Of a stretch of DNA of 64,000 bases, positions 11,075 to 20,324 are shown in pieces. Below the pieces are notes generated by a model that did no database searches, was not told the origin of the DNA, and saw only the letters and a program-made list of their open reading frames with translations. Within the stretch, counting starts at the first letter, position 1. Every line of letters starts with the position of its first letter. A program made the translations under genes and the position numbers. The stretch lies in the NCBI GenBank assembly GCA_938049385.1, contig CALIBQ010000004.1, forward strand, positions 1 through 64,000, written 5' to 3'. The DNA is from an uncultured Anaerolineae bacterium. Lineage in GTDB: Bacteria > Chloroflexota > Anaerolineae > JACIWP01.

Positions 11075-12135
11075 TGGTCCTTGTGGCACTGGTGGTCATT
11101 GCCAGCATGGTCATGGCATGTGCGCCGAAGGCCACCCCGGCTCCCACCGCCGCCCCCGAAAAGCCGAAGCTCAAAGTCGGTATGGTTACCGACGTCGGTG
11201 GCATTGATGACAAATCCTTCAACGCCACTTCCTGGCACGGCATGGAGCTGGCGCGCGATGAGCTGGGCGTAGAGGTCGCCTACCTCGAATCCCAACAGCA
11301 GACCGACTATGCCGTCAACATCACCCAGTTCATTGACCAAAAGTACGACATGATCATCACCGTCGGTTTTCTGCTGGGCGAGGATACCAAGACCTTCGCC
11401 GAGAAAAACCCCAACGTCAAGTTCGCCATCGTGGACTATTCCTATGACCCGCCCATTCCCAACGTGCTGGGCCTGACCTTCGCCACGGATGAGGACGCCT
11501 TCCTCGCCGGCTACCTGGCCGCCGGCATGACTCAGACCGGCAAGGTCGGCACCTTCGGCGGCATCAAGATCCCGCCCGTGACCATCTTCATGGTCGGCTT
11601 TGAGAACGGTGTCAAGTACTACAACCAGAAGCACGGCACCAATGTCCAGGTGCTGGGCTGGGAATCCGCCAAGGACGAAGGCCTCTTCGTGGGCAACTTT
11701 GAGTCCACCGATGACGGCCGGCGCGCCGGGGAAGACCTCATCGGCGAGGGCGCGGATATCATCATGCCCGTGGCCGGCCCCGTTGGCCTGGGCACTGCCG
11801 CCGCCGTGCGGGAGCACGCCGGCACCATGCTCATCGGCGTCGACACCGATTGGTGCATCAGTGCCGCAGAGTACTGCCCAGTTGTCCTCACCAGCGTCAT
11901 GAAGAACATGGACGTGGCTGTGCGCGATGCTATCAAGATGGCGTTGGATGGCACCTTCAAGGGCGGCACCTACGTTGGCACCCTGAAGAACGGCGGTGTA
12001 GGCATCGCTCCGTTCCATGAGTTCGACGGCAAAGTGCCGGATTCCCTCAAGAAGGAGCTGGATCAGCTCAAGCAGGATATCATCGCCGGCAAGATCAACA
12101 CTGGCTGGCAGGATTACCTGGCTACCCTGAAGTAG
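11059..12135 (+). CDS. BMP-family ABC transporter substrate-binding lipoprotein (first system)
   Basis: 358 residues. The lipobox ends MVMAC with Cys21, followed by a Pro/Ala/Thr linker, so it is a membrane-anchored extracytoplasmic receptor. The mature part has the BMP/PnrA motif VGMVTDVGGIDDKSFN, typical of receptors for purine nucleosides and related compounds (PnrA/TmpC, Med; RfuA of the same family binds riboflavin). Start fixed by TTGGAGGAGG upstream of the ATG at 11059. A 32-bp perfect palindrome separates it from the ATPase gene. The real ligand is not shown. Confidence 0.93.
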   Translation: MRKIVMVLVALVVIASMVMACAPKATPAPTAAPEKPKLKVGMVTDVGGIDDKSFNATSWHGMELARDELGVEVAYLESQQQTDYAVNITQFIDQKYDMIITVGFLLGEDTKTFAEKNPNVKFAIVDYSYDPPIPNVLGLTFATDEDAFLAGYLAAGMTQTGKVGTFGGIKIPPVTIFMVGFENGVKYYNQKHGTNVQVLGWESAKDEGLFVGNFESTDDGRRAGEDLIGEGADIIMPVAGPVGLGTAAAVREHAGTMLIGVDTDWCISAAEYCPVVLTSVMKNMDVAVRDAIKMALDGTFKGGTYVGTLKNGGVGIAPFHEFDGKVPDSLKKELDQLKQDIIAGKINTGWQDYLATLK

Positions 12136-12146
12136 CCGCCGAATGA

Positions 12147-12178
12147 CAAGGCGGTGCCGGCATGCCGGCACCGCCTTG
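12147..12178 (+). terminator. 32-bp perfect palindrome between receptor and ATPase genes
   Basis: A perfect palindrome centred at 12162/12163 (left arm CAAGGCGGTGCCGGCA). It begins 12 nt after the receptor stop. It lacks a long T-run, so it likely stabilises the receptor mRNA or attenuates read-through into the ATPase gene, giving more receptor than transporter. The second BMP system has an equivalent hairpin at the same place. Confidence 0.7.
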
Positions 12179-12245
12179 CTGTTATCAGCCATTCCGCCGG
12201 CGATCTCTTCACTGCCTTTCGAACGCCTGCCTGAGGAGAGAATGC

Positions 12246-13781
12246 ATGGCTCCGGTACTGGAACTGCGTGGCATTACCAAACGCTTTCCCGGCGTTCTGG
12301 CCAACGATCATATCAGCCTGACCGTCGAGGAAGGGGAAATCCATGCCCTGCTTGGCGAGAACGGCGCCGGCAAAACCACCCTGATGAACATCCTTTACGG
12401 TCTCTACCGGCCGGATGAGGGCGAAATCTACGTGCGCGGCCGGCGCGCCGAGATCCGCCAGCCCAACGACGCCATCAACCTCGGCATCGGGATGGTCCAT
12501 CAGCACTTCATGCTGGTGCCCGTCTTCACCGTGGCCGAGAACGTCATGCTGGGGGTAGAATCCATCCGCGCAGGCATCTTCCTCGACCGGGAAGACGCTG
12601 TCCGCCGCATCCGCCAGATTTCCGAACAGTACGGCCTCGGTGTCGACCCCCATGCCTATATCAAAACCCTGCCGGTCGGCATCCAGCAGCGCGTGGAAAT
12701 CATCAAGCTCCTCTACCGCCAGGCGGACATCCTTATCCTGGATGAACCCACCGCCGTGCTCACCCCACAGGAAGTGGAGGAGCTGTTCAAAATACTGCGC
12801 TCCCTGGCATCCCAGGGCAAGTCTATCATCTTCATCACCCATAAGCTGAAAGAGGTCATGGCCATTGCCGACCGCATTACCGTCCTGCGCAACGGTCGGG
12901 TGGTGGGCACCACCACGCCGGCCAAGACCTCGGAGGAACAACTGGCCGCCATGATGGTCGGCCGCGAAGTGCTCCTGCGGGTGGAGAAGCGGCCGGCCCA
13001 GCCCGGCGAACCGGTCCTGCGGGTGGAGAACCTGCAGGTATTCGACGACCGAGGCAATCTGGCAGTGCGCGGCGTGTCCTTCGAGGTGCGCGCCGGCGAG
13101 GTGCTGGGAGTCGCCGGCGTGCAGGGCAACGGCCAGACGGAGCTGGTACAGGCACTGACCGGCCTGCGGCCTGCGGCCGGCGGACGCATTTTCATCCTCG
13201 ATAAAGACATGACCACTGCCTCTCCTCGGGCCATCCTGGAACGCGGTGTCGCCCACGTGCCAGAGGACCGCCAGAAAGACGGATTGGTGCTCTCTTTCCC
13301 CGTCGCGGACAACCTGGTGCTGAACACCTACTACCTGCCGCCTTTTGCCCAGCGCGGGGTGATGGACAGGGAGGTTATCCTCGCCACCGCCGAACGCCGC
13401 GTCCGGGAATTTGACGTGCGCACCCCCAGCGTGCTCACCCCGGTCTCCAGCCTCTCGGGCGGCAATCAACAAAAGGTTATCGTGGCTCGCGAATTCTCCC
13501 GCCCCATCCGCCTGCTTATCGCTTCCCAGCCGACGCGCGGCTTGGACGTGGGCTCCATCGAATATATCCACCGCCGCATCGTCGAAAAGCGCGACGAAGG
13601 ATGTGCGGTACTGCTGGTCTCACCGGAATTAGACGAAGTGATGAACCTTTCCGACCGCATCGCGGTCATGTATGAAGGTCAGATCCAGGCCATCCTGCCG
13701 GCCGAAACCGCTACCAAGGAAGAAATCGGCCTGCTCATGGCGGGAGTGCGAAAGGAGGAGGTCCGTGCCACTGCCGGCTGA
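12246..13781 (+). CDS. ABC transporter ATP-binding protein, sugar/nucleoside type (first system)
   Basis: 511 residues with two nucleotide-binding domains, as in RbsA and NupA-like importers. Domain 1 has Walker [11 protein letters not shown]-loop region, the signature-like [11 protein letters not shown] and Walker [14 protein letters not shown]. Domain 2 has a degenerate P-loop (GVQGNGQTE) but a good [11 protein letters not shown] signature, normal for this family. The ATG at 12246 follows AGGAGAG. Its 3' end overlaps the next gene by 17 bp, implying translational coupling. Confidence 0.95.
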   Translation: MAPVLELRGITKRFPGVLANDHISLTVEEGEIHALLGENGAGKTTLMNILYGLYRPDEGEIYVRGRRAEIRQPNDAINLGIGMVHQHFMLVPVFTVAENVMLGVESIRAGIFLDREDAVRRIRQISEQYGLGVDPHAYIKTLPVGIQQRVEIIKLLYRQADILILDEPTAVLTPQEVEELFKILRSLASQGKSIIFITHKLKEVMAIADRITVLRNGRVVGTTTPAKTSEEQLAAMMVGREVLLRVEKRPAQPGEPVLRVENLQVFDDRGNLAVRGVSFEVRAGEVLGVAGVQGNGQTELVQALTGLRPAAGGRIFILDKDMTTASPRAILERGVAHVPEDRQKDGLVLSFPVADNLVLNTYYLPPFAQRGVMDREVILATAERRVREFDVRTPSVLTPVSSLSGGNQQKVIVAREFSRPIRLLIASQPTRGLDVGSIEYIHRRIVEKRDEGCAVLLVSPELDEVMNLSDRIAVMYEGQIQAILPAETATKEEIGLLMAGVRKEEVRATAG

Positions 13782-15963
13782 CATCCTGCGAATGGGCTTA
13801 ATCACCGACGGCGGACGCATTGACGACGGCGGCTTCAACCAACAAGCATATGAAGGGCTACTGCGGGCCGCCCAGGAGCACGGCATCGAAGTGGTGGTGC
13901 GCCAGCCGGCCTCCCCCACCGCGTACGAGACCGAACTGCGCCAGCTCCTGGATGAGGACTGCCGGCTCATCGTCACGGTCGGTTCGGTCACCGGGCCGGC
14001 CGTCGAGCGCATCGCCGTCCGCTACCCGCAAGCTCATTTCATTGTAGTGGATTATGAGCCGCTGGTCGAAAGCAAGAACATGACCGGTCTGGTCTTCGCC
14101 GAGGACCAGGCCGGCTTCCTCGCCGGCGCCTTGGCCGGCCTCATCACCTCTCGCGGCACAGTAGGTTTTATCGGCGGGAAAGACCTGCCGCCCATCCGCC
14201 GCTTCCACCACGGCTTCGCCAACGGCTTAGCCCTCACCAACCGCCAGGCGAAGCTCATCCCGGTCTATACCAATTCCTTCACCGATGCGGATGCCGGCGT
14301 CCGCGCCGCCCAGAAACTCATCGAGGAAGGTGTGGATATCATTTTTGCGGCCGCTGGCGCCTGCGGCAGTGCCGGCCTGCTGGCCGCCGCCTCGCAGGGC
14401 ATCTGGGTCATCGGCGCGGACCAGGACCAGTGGCTCACCACCTTTCAAAACGGCCGGCAGTCCGGGGCCGACCATGTCCTCACCAGCGCGGTCAAACGCG
14501 TCGATGAGGCGGTCTATCAGGCAGTCCAGAAAGCCCTGCACAGTGGACTGCGCGGCGGCGTTATGCGTTTCGACCTGGCCAATGCCGGCATAGGTTTGGC
14601 TCCTTTCCACGACGCCGATGTCGCAGTGCCCTCCGAGGTGCGCGGCAAAATCCTGGAAATCAGCGAGAGCCTCAAGAGCGGGCGCATCCGCACCGGCGTC
14701 GGGCCGCAGGGCGAGGAAATCCGCCGGGGCATCTTCGCTCGCCTGACCACCTGGAACTGGCAGGCGGCCCTTATCCCCTTCCTGGCCATTGTCTCCGCGC
14801 TCATCATCGGCGCAATTTTCATCATGGCCTTTGACCCGAAGGTCTGGGCGGCGTTCGGCAACGGATTCTCCGCCGGCATGCAGGCCGCCTGGCGCACCAT
14901 CTCCCGCGCCTATATCTCCCTGTTTGAGGGGGCATTCGGCAATCCCGGCCGCATCATTGAGGGCTTCCGCGTCCTCTTCCAGACGGGCGAGGCCGACGAA
15001 TTGCTGGCCGGCATCCGACCCTTGACGGAAAGTCTGCGGATTGCCACGCCGTATATCTTCGCCGGCCTGGCGGTAGCCTTGGGATTCCGCTGTGGCCTGT
15101 TCAACATCGGCGCCGAAGGCCAGTATTTCATCGGCGGCCTGGCGTCGGTCTTTGTCGGCTACAGCATCAAGGGCCTGCCCTGGTTCATTCATCTCCCGCT
15201 GGCGCTGGCCGCCGGCATGGCCGGCGGGGCGCTGTGGGCCTCTATCGCCGGCTTCCTCAAGGCCCGCACCGGCGCCCACGAAGTCATCAACACCATCATG
15301 CTCAACTACATCTCCTTCCGCCTGGCCGACTATCTGCTCCAGGTCGGCGGCCCGATGTCGCGCCGGGGCGACTTCCGGCCCATCAGCCCGGAGATTCAGC
15401 CCTCGGCCTATTTGCCGCAGTTCTTCCCACATGACCCGTCTATCCGCTTGAACACCGGCCTGCTTCTGGCACTGCTGGCGGTCTTCCTGGTGTATTTCCT
15501 GCTCTTCAAGACCACCATTGGCTTCGAAATTCGCGCTGTGGGAGCCAACCCGCGCGCCGCCCGCACCGCCGGCATCAGCGTTGCCCGCAACATCATGCTC
15601 GCCATGGCGCTCAGCGGCGGGCTGGCCGGCCTGGCCGGCGCCCATGATATCCTGGGCGTACTGCACTTTATGCCCAACGCCTTCTTCTCCGGCTACGGGT
15701 TCGACGCCATCGCCTTGGCGCTCCTAGGTAAGAGCCATCCGGTAGGCGTCCTGCTGGCCGCTCTGCTGTTCGGCTTCCTGAGAGCCGGCGCCCAGCGCAT
15801 GCAGGCTCCGCCGGCCCTCGTTCCCATTGACATTATCTCCATCGTGCAGGCGCTCATCATCATCTTCATCGCCGCACCCGAGATTATCCGTCTCGTGTAC
15901 CGCATCCGCGCCCCGAAGGAAGCCGGCGAGGCGGTCTTCACGCGCGGCTGGGGCCGTATATAA
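13765..15963 (+). CDS. Fusion of a BMP-type substrate-binding domain to an ABC permease
   Basis: 732 residues in one uninterrupted frame. Residues about 8-320 are a complete BMP-like binding domain (MGLITDGGRIDDGGFNQQ, paralogous to the lipoprotein at 11059). From about 335 on it is a BPD_transp_2-type permease with FNIGAEGQYFIGG and GANPRAARTAGI motifs and many membrane helices. I chose the GTG at 13765 because AAAGGAGGAGG lies directly upstream; the gene overlaps the ATPase gene by 17 bp. There is no signal peptide or lipobox before the binding domain, so it might be cytoplasmic, unless the N-terminus is exported with the first helix. Family permeases are normally about 350 residues and lack this domain. 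Confidence 0.9.
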   Translation: MPLPADILRMGLITDGGRIDDGGFNQQAYEGLLRAAQEHGIEVVVRQPASPTAYETELRQLLDEDCRLIVTVGSVTGPAVERIAVRYPQAHFIVVDYEPLVESKNMTGLVFAEDQAGFLAGALAGLITSRGTVGFIGGKDLPPIRRFHHGFANGLALTNRQAKLIPVYTNSFTDADAGVRAAQKLIEEGVDIIFAAAGACGSAGLLAAASQGIWVIGADQDQWLTTFQNGRQSGADHVLTSAVKRVDEAVYQAVQKALHSGLRGGVMRFDLANAGIGLAPFHDADVAVPSEVRGKILEISESLKSGRIRTGVGPQGEEIRRGIFARLTTWNWQAALIPFLAIVSALIIGAIFIMAFDPKVWAAFGNGFSAGMQAAWRTISRAYISLFEGAFGNPGRIIEGFRVLFQTGEADELLAGIRPLTESLRIATPYIFAGLAVALGFRCGLFNIGAEGQYFIGGLASVFVGYSIKGLPWFIHLPLALAAGMAGGALWASIAGFLKARTGAHEVINTIMLNYISFRLADYLLQVGGPMSRRGDFRPISPEIQPSAYLPQFFPHDPSIRLNTGLLLALLAVFLVYFLLFKTTIGFEIRAVGANPRAARTAGISVARNIMLAMALSGGLAGLAGAHDILGVLHFMPNAFFSGYGFDAIALALLGKSHPVGVLLAALLFGFLRAGAQRMQAPPALVPIDIISIVQALIIIFIAAPEIIRLVYRIRAPKEAGEAVFTRGWGRI

Positions 15964-15990
15964 AGGGACGGGTGCTAAAGGAGGAGCAAC

Positions 15991-17289
15991 GTGAGCACAC
16001 CCTGGCAAGCCGTTGGCGCCCGAGGAAGCGTGTCCATCCGCAGGGCCAGAACATATGGCTTCGTGTTTCTCGCCGCCGGCCTGTTCATCTTCCTGCTCTT
16101 CGCCCGGGGACTGCCGGCCGTCCAGACCACCACCTTTGTCCTGCACCCCGGCGGAGCATCGCAGGCCCTCCCCATCCCTGACCTAACCCTACCCAGCCAG
16201 ACCACCTTGTACATTTTGGCGCTCCTCTGCGTGTTCCTGGGCGGTTGGCAGTTGGCACGCGGCTTCCGGCGGGTGAACCTGGTGCTGGGCATCATCGCCG
16301 GCGCGTTCGTCATCGCCTTCCTCACCTGGGCGGCGAGCGGGAAATCCTTCAACCTCACGGGCTTGCTGAACAGCGCGCTCCTGCGCGCCGTGCCTATCGC
16401 GTTGGCCGGCCTATCGGGCGTGCTGTGCGAGCGCTGTGCCGTCATCAACATCGCCATCGAGGGCATGATGCTGACCGGCGCCTTCACCGCCGCGCTGATG
16501 GGCAGTGTGGCGGCCAACGTATGGAAGTGGCCGGCTCCTGCCTCCCTGACCTTCGGGCTGATCTCCGCGCTGATGGCCGGCGCACTGCTTGGCCTGCTCC
16601 TGGCGGTCTTGGCCGTGCGCTTCAAAGTGGACCAGATCATCGCCGGCACCGCCATCAACATCCTGGCCACCGGCATCACCAGCTTTCTCAGCGCCCGCAT
16701 CCTTTCCGAGTTTCAGTACCTCAACAACCCGGGCATCTTCCGGCCGGTTTCCCTGCCCCTGCTCTCCAAAATCCCCATCATCGGACCGGTCTTTTTCGAG
16801 CAGAACATCCTCGTTTATGTCTTGTTCATACTGCTGGCCGCCGTGCACATCATGCTCTTCTACACCCGCTGGGGACTGCGCACGCGTGCCGTTGGCGAGC
16901 ACCCGCGCGCCGCGGACACCCTGGGCGTGAACGTCTTCCGCACACGCTATATCAATGTAACGTTGGGGGGTATGGTCGCCGGCCTGGCCGGCGCCTTCCT
17001 CATCCTAGGCTCCGTGGGCCGCTTCGATGAGCTGATGACCGCCGGCAAAGGATTCATCGGCCTCGCCGCCATGATCTTCGGCAAATGGACCCCCTTCGGG
17101 GCCTTCGGTGCCGCCCTCATCTTCGGCTTTGCGGACGCCCTGCAGACCAAGCTGGCCATCCTGGCGGTGCCTATCCCCTCCCAGTTCCTGCTGATGGCGC
17201 CCTACCTGGTGACCATGATTGTGCTGGCCGGCGTCATCGGCGAGGCCATCCCGCCGGCGGCCGATGGTCAACCCTACGAGAAACAGTAG
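15991..17289 (+). CDS. ABC transporter permease, nucleoside/BMP type (first system)
   Basis: 432 residues, second permease of the first system. Conserved INIAIEGMMLTGAF and VGEHPRAADTLGV motifs mark the BPD_transp_2 family (NupQ/YufQ-like). An N-terminal extension of about 110 residues carries extra hydrophobic helices (FVFLAAGLFIFLLFA and YILALLCVFLGGW), making it longer than the second-system counterpart at 26257. GTG start with AAAGGAGGAG upstream. Its stop is 1 bp from the stop of the converging rlmI-like gene, and no terminator separates them. Confidence 0.93.
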   Translation: MSTPWQAVGARGSVSIRRARTYGFVFLAAGLFIFLLFARGLPAVQTTTFVLHPGGASQALPIPDLTLPSQTTLYILALLCVFLGGWQLARGFRRVNLVLGIIAGAFVIAFLTWAASGKSFNLTGLLNSALLRAVPIALAGLSGVLCERCAVINIAIEGMMLTGAFTAALMGSVAANVWKWPAPASLTFGLISALMAGALLGLLLAVLAVRFKVDQIIAGTAINILATGITSFLSARILSEFQYLNNPGIFRPVSLPLLSKIPIIGPVFFEQNILVYVLFILLAAVHIMLFYTRWGLRTRAVGEHPRAADTLGVNVFRTRYINVTLGGMVAGLAGAFLILGSVGRFDELMTAGKGFIGLAAMIFGKWTPFGAFGAALIFGFADALQTKLAILAVPIPSQFLLMAPYLVTMIVLAGVIGEAIPPAADGQPYEKQ

Positions 17290-17290
17290 C

Positions 17291-18490
17291 TCAGGTCAGC
17301 ACCCGACAGATCAATCCTTTGAGATAGGCCGACTCGGGGAAAGAAAGCAGAACAGGATGATCGGGGGACTGCGCCAGATATTCCAGGATCTGCACCGGCC
17401 GGCGCGCATCCGCGCTGGCGCCGAACACGATCTTCTGGAACAAATCGGCGCTGATGAGGCCCGAGCAGGAAAAAGTCGCCAGAATCCCACCCGGCCGGAG
17501 CAATTGCATGGCCAGAAGGTTAATGTCCTTGTACCCTCGTGTGGCTGCCATGACATTGGCCTGGGTCGTGGCAAATTTCGGCGGGTCCAGGATGATGAGG
17601 TCAAAGCGCCGGCCTTCCTGCCGGTAACGGCGCAGGACCTGGAACACGTCCCCTTCCACCTGCTCCGCCGGCACATCACCGAACCCGTTGCGTTCTAGAT
17701 GCTTGGCGCACCATTCCAGCGCCGAAGCCGAGGCATCAATATTGACGATTCTGCGCGCGCCGCCGGCGGCCGCATACACCCCAAACCCGCCGGTGTACGC
17801 GAAGCAGTTCAGCACCTCAGCCCCATCAGCATAATGCCGCACCCGCTCGCGATTGACGCGCTGGTCCAGGTAAAAGCCGGTCTTCTGCCCATGCTGTACA
17901 TCCACGAGGAAGCACCAGCCGTTCTCGCGCACTTCCAGCTCCGCCGGCGGCATCTCTCCCCGCAACAACCCCGTCCGGAGCGGCAGTCCCTCCTTTTCCC
18001 GCACCTCCACGTCACTGCGCTCATAAATACCCGCCGGCCGCATAATATCTTCCAGCGCGTCGAGGATGTCCTCCCGCCGGCGCTCCACCCCCAACGTCAG
18101 GAACTGCACCACCAGGAACGGGCCGTAGCAGTCCACCACTAGCCCCGGCAGTTGGTCCGACTCGGCATGGATGAGGCGGTAGGCGGTAGTATCTTCCCCG
18201 CCCAATCCCAGCGCGCGGCGGTGCTCCCGCGCCCGGCGAATGCGCCGGCGCCAGAACTCGCCATCAATGGGCTGTGCCACGTCCCAGGTGAGCAGACGCA
18301 CGCTAATCTGCGAGCGCGAGTTGAAATAGCCGCGCGCTAAGCGCTCCCCCTCCGCGCTACACACCACCACCTCATCGCCGTCCGCCGGCGCCCCCTCCAG
18401 GCGCGCCACCGCGCCGGAGAAAATCCACGGGTGGAAGCGGCGCACAGACTTGTCGCGTTCAGGCTTGAGAATTACTCGCTTCTCGGTCAT
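17291..18490 (-). CDS. rlmI: Class I SAM-dependent rRNA methyltransferase, RlmI-like
   Basis: 399 residues. An N-terminal PUA domain (VILKPERDKSVRRFHPWIFSGAV) precedes an EEHEE-type linker and a Rossmann methyltransferase with FAYTGGFGVYAA (SAM loop), DPPKFA (motif IV) and a FSCSG segment with the cysteine expected for m5C chemistry. RlmI makes m5C1962 in 23S rRNA; the exact target here is inferred. The ATG at 18490 has GAGGAG upstream and overlaps the end of tilS by 32 bp. Confidence 0.88.
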   Translation of the reverse strand: MTEKRVILKPERDKSVRRFHPWIFSGAVARLEGAPADGDEVVVCSAEGERLARGYFNSRSQISVRLLTWDVAQPIDGEFWRRRIRRAREHRRALGLGGEDTTAYRLIHAESDQLPGLVVDCYGPFLVVQFLTLGVERRREDILDALEDIMRPAGIYERSDVEVREKEGLPLRTGLLRGEMPPAELEVRENGWCFLVDVQHGQKTGFYLDQRVNRERVRHYADGAEVLNCFAYTGGFGVYAAAGGARRIVNIDASASALEWCAKHLERNGFGDVPAEQVEGDVFQVLRRYRQEGRRFDLIILDPPKFATTQANVMAATRGYKDINLLAMQLLRPGGILATFSCSGLISADLFQKIVFGASADARRPVQILEYLAQSPDHPVLLSFPESAYLKGLICRVLT

Positions 18491-19985
18491 ACGGCTCCTC
18501 AGAGGCAGGTATGAAACGCACGCGCGCCACCAGGATGCGCTGCGTGGAGGGTGTGAGGGCCACGCGTTCGTCCAGACGTAGGCCAGGCACCCAGAGCACG
18601 CCGGCCGAGTCCGCCACCAGCGGATAGGCGGCGCGCCAGCGCAGGGGTACTTTCTCATCAATGAACAGAGCGCGCACCTCCTTGGCCCGACCGCCCATAC
18701 CCATTGGACAGAGGCGGTCGCGCGGCCGGCGCCGGCGCACACAGAGGCTGGACCAATCCAGCTTATCCGCATCCATGTACGCCGTCCAGGCATCCGGAGG
18801 ACGCGCTTCGCCCTCGAACGGCAGTCCTTCCATAATCCCTGTCTCGACCAGCCATTCACTGCTGATGCGGACACGACCGAGGACAGGAAGCGGGAGATGC
18901 TCCGCGTCCATCTGGGGATAGAACCCTTCCGCCGGCCGCCAATCCTCGTCCGCCACCCAGAGATAGCGGTAGCCAACCGTCAGCATCAATCCCTGGGGGA
19001 GCGTGGCGCGGGCGCCGGTCTCCCCGCGGCGTGCCACTTCCAGGGCATTATGCACATGGATCCAGTTAATATTGCGCAGTCCCCAGCGCAAGCGGTGGAT
19101 CGCCTCGCGCAGAAGGCCGGCCTGCACGCTCGGGTGCAGAGCTGACCAGGCGCTCCGTTCCAGCGCGATGACCCCTGGCTCAGGAATGGAAGTGACCTTG
19201 TCCCAGACCTGCAGGGTATGGGTGTGCAGGAAATCATAATCCTGTGCAAGAATGCTAGCCGTGCGGAGCAGGACCTGTCGTATCTGCGGGTTGTAGGTCT
19301 CCAGGTATGGGATCAGCTCGTGCCGCAGGCGGTTGCGGAAAAGGGTCGTGTCCAGGTTGGAACGGTCGAAGCGCGGGGTCAGGCCGTACTGCCGGCAGTA
19401 CTCCTCTATCTCCGCGCGCCAGCACTCCAGCAGTGGGCGCACCACCCGCACCTCTCCACCAACAGATTCCGCACCCAGGCGCAGTTCGCGCAGGGGCACC
19501 GCCGGCCGCATGCCGCGCAGGCCGGCCAGGCCGGCGCCGCGCAGAAAATGCATCAGGATGCTCTCCACCTGATCGTCAGCGTGATGGGCCACCGCAACAG
19601 CACGCGCACTGTAGCGTACCGCAACTTCCCCAAGGAAGCGGTAGCGGGCGATGCGCGCCGCCTCTTCGAGCGACAGCCCCGGCTGGCGCGCCATGGCCGG
19701 CACATCTGCCTGGCCAACCTCACACTCCAGCCCCCATTCCTGCGCCAGCTCGGCGATGAAGCGCGCATCCTCGCCGGCCTCCGGGCGAATGCCATGGTTC
19801 AGGTGCGCCGCAATCAGCCGGATGCCCCAGCCCTCCTCGGTGTTCAGCCGGCACAGCATGTGCAGCATAGCCAGGGAATCAGGCCCGCCGGAGACGCCGG
19901 CGACCACCGTATCCCCTTTTCCGAACAAAGCACCTTCCACCACAGCGTGTCGGAACTTCCGCCACACCTCTTCGGCCGTTCCCAT
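18459..19985 (-). CDS. tilS: tRNA(Ile)-lysidine synthetase TilS
   Basis: 508 residues. The N-type ATP pyrophosphatase loop SGGPDS is at residues 32-37, followed by HLNHGIRP and VAVAHHADDQVES, all diagnostic of TilS, which converts C34 of tRNA-Ile(CAU) to lysidine. The long C-terminal part corresponds to the substrate-recognition domains of full-length TilS. Start at 19985 with GCAGGAGG upstream. It overlaps the methyltransferase gene downstream, so both are likely one operon. Confidence 0.95.
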   Translation of the reverse strand: MGTAEEVWRKFRHAVVEGALFGKGDTVVAGVSGGPDSLAMLHMLCRLNTEEGWGIRLIAAHLNHGIRPEAGEDARFIAELAQEWGLECEVGQADVPAMARQPGLSLEEAARIARYRFLGEVAVRYSARAVAVAHHADDQVESILMHFLRGAGLAGLRGMRPAVPLRELRLGAESVGGEVRVVRPLLECWRAEIEEYCRQYGLTPRFDRSNLDTTLFRNRLRHELIPYLETYNPQIRQVLLRTASILAQDYDFLHTHTLQVWDKVTSIPEPGVIALERSAWSALHPSVQAGLLREAIHRLRWGLRNINWIHVHNALEVARRGETGARATLPQGLMLTVGYRYLWVADEDWRPAEGFYPQMDAEHLPLPVLGRVRISSEWLVETGIMEGLPFEGEARPPDAWTAYMDADKLDWSSLCVRRRRPRDRLCPMGMGGRAKEVRALFIDEKVPLRWRAAYPLVADSAGVLWVPGLRLDERVALTPSTQRILVARVRFIPASEEPYDREASNSQA

Positions 19986-20092
19986 GACCGTTACCTCCTG
20001 CGCCTAATCATACCATAATCCGGCGTCAGCCGGCGAATTGAATGGGGAATGATGGGCCACAGGCCATAGACCATCGTCCGCCCCTTATTTCT

Positions 20093-20122
20093 TTGACCAA
20101 ATCGCCCATTCTATGTTATACT
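20093..20122 (+). promoter_or_regulatory. Promoter of the methyltransferase/transporter operon (TTGACC-N18-TATACT)
   Basis: TTGACC (20093-20098) and TATACT (20117-20122) are 18 bp apart within the 339-bp gap 19986-20324. Transcription from near 20129 leaves a leader of about 195 nt before 20325. I looked for a cobalamin riboswitch box there and did not recognise one. Confidence 0.65.
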
Positions 20123-20324
20123 AATTTTGGTCATTGTGAATGCATATGTTTCCGCATTCGCATGCCCGTAAGCCCCGCGCCGGCTGTCCCATCACAGAGT
20201 TGTGAGATGCACAACAATCAGCGACGATGTATGTCCCGCGGCCTGCCTTTTTGCGGAATAACATGCTCATCTGATACCACGCCTATGCATTATCTCCATA
20301 CATAAAGGAGGTTCTACAAGACGC

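Noticed and set aside
13672-13764. Upstream extension of the binding-domain/permease fusion frame into the ATPase gene
   Set aside because: The extension is out of frame with the conserved ATPase and lacks homology; GTG 13765 has an excellent ribosome-binding site.
20129-20324. Cobalamin riboswitch upstream of the corrinoid methyltransferase operon
   Set aside because: The conserved B12 box was not recognised in the 195-nt leader.
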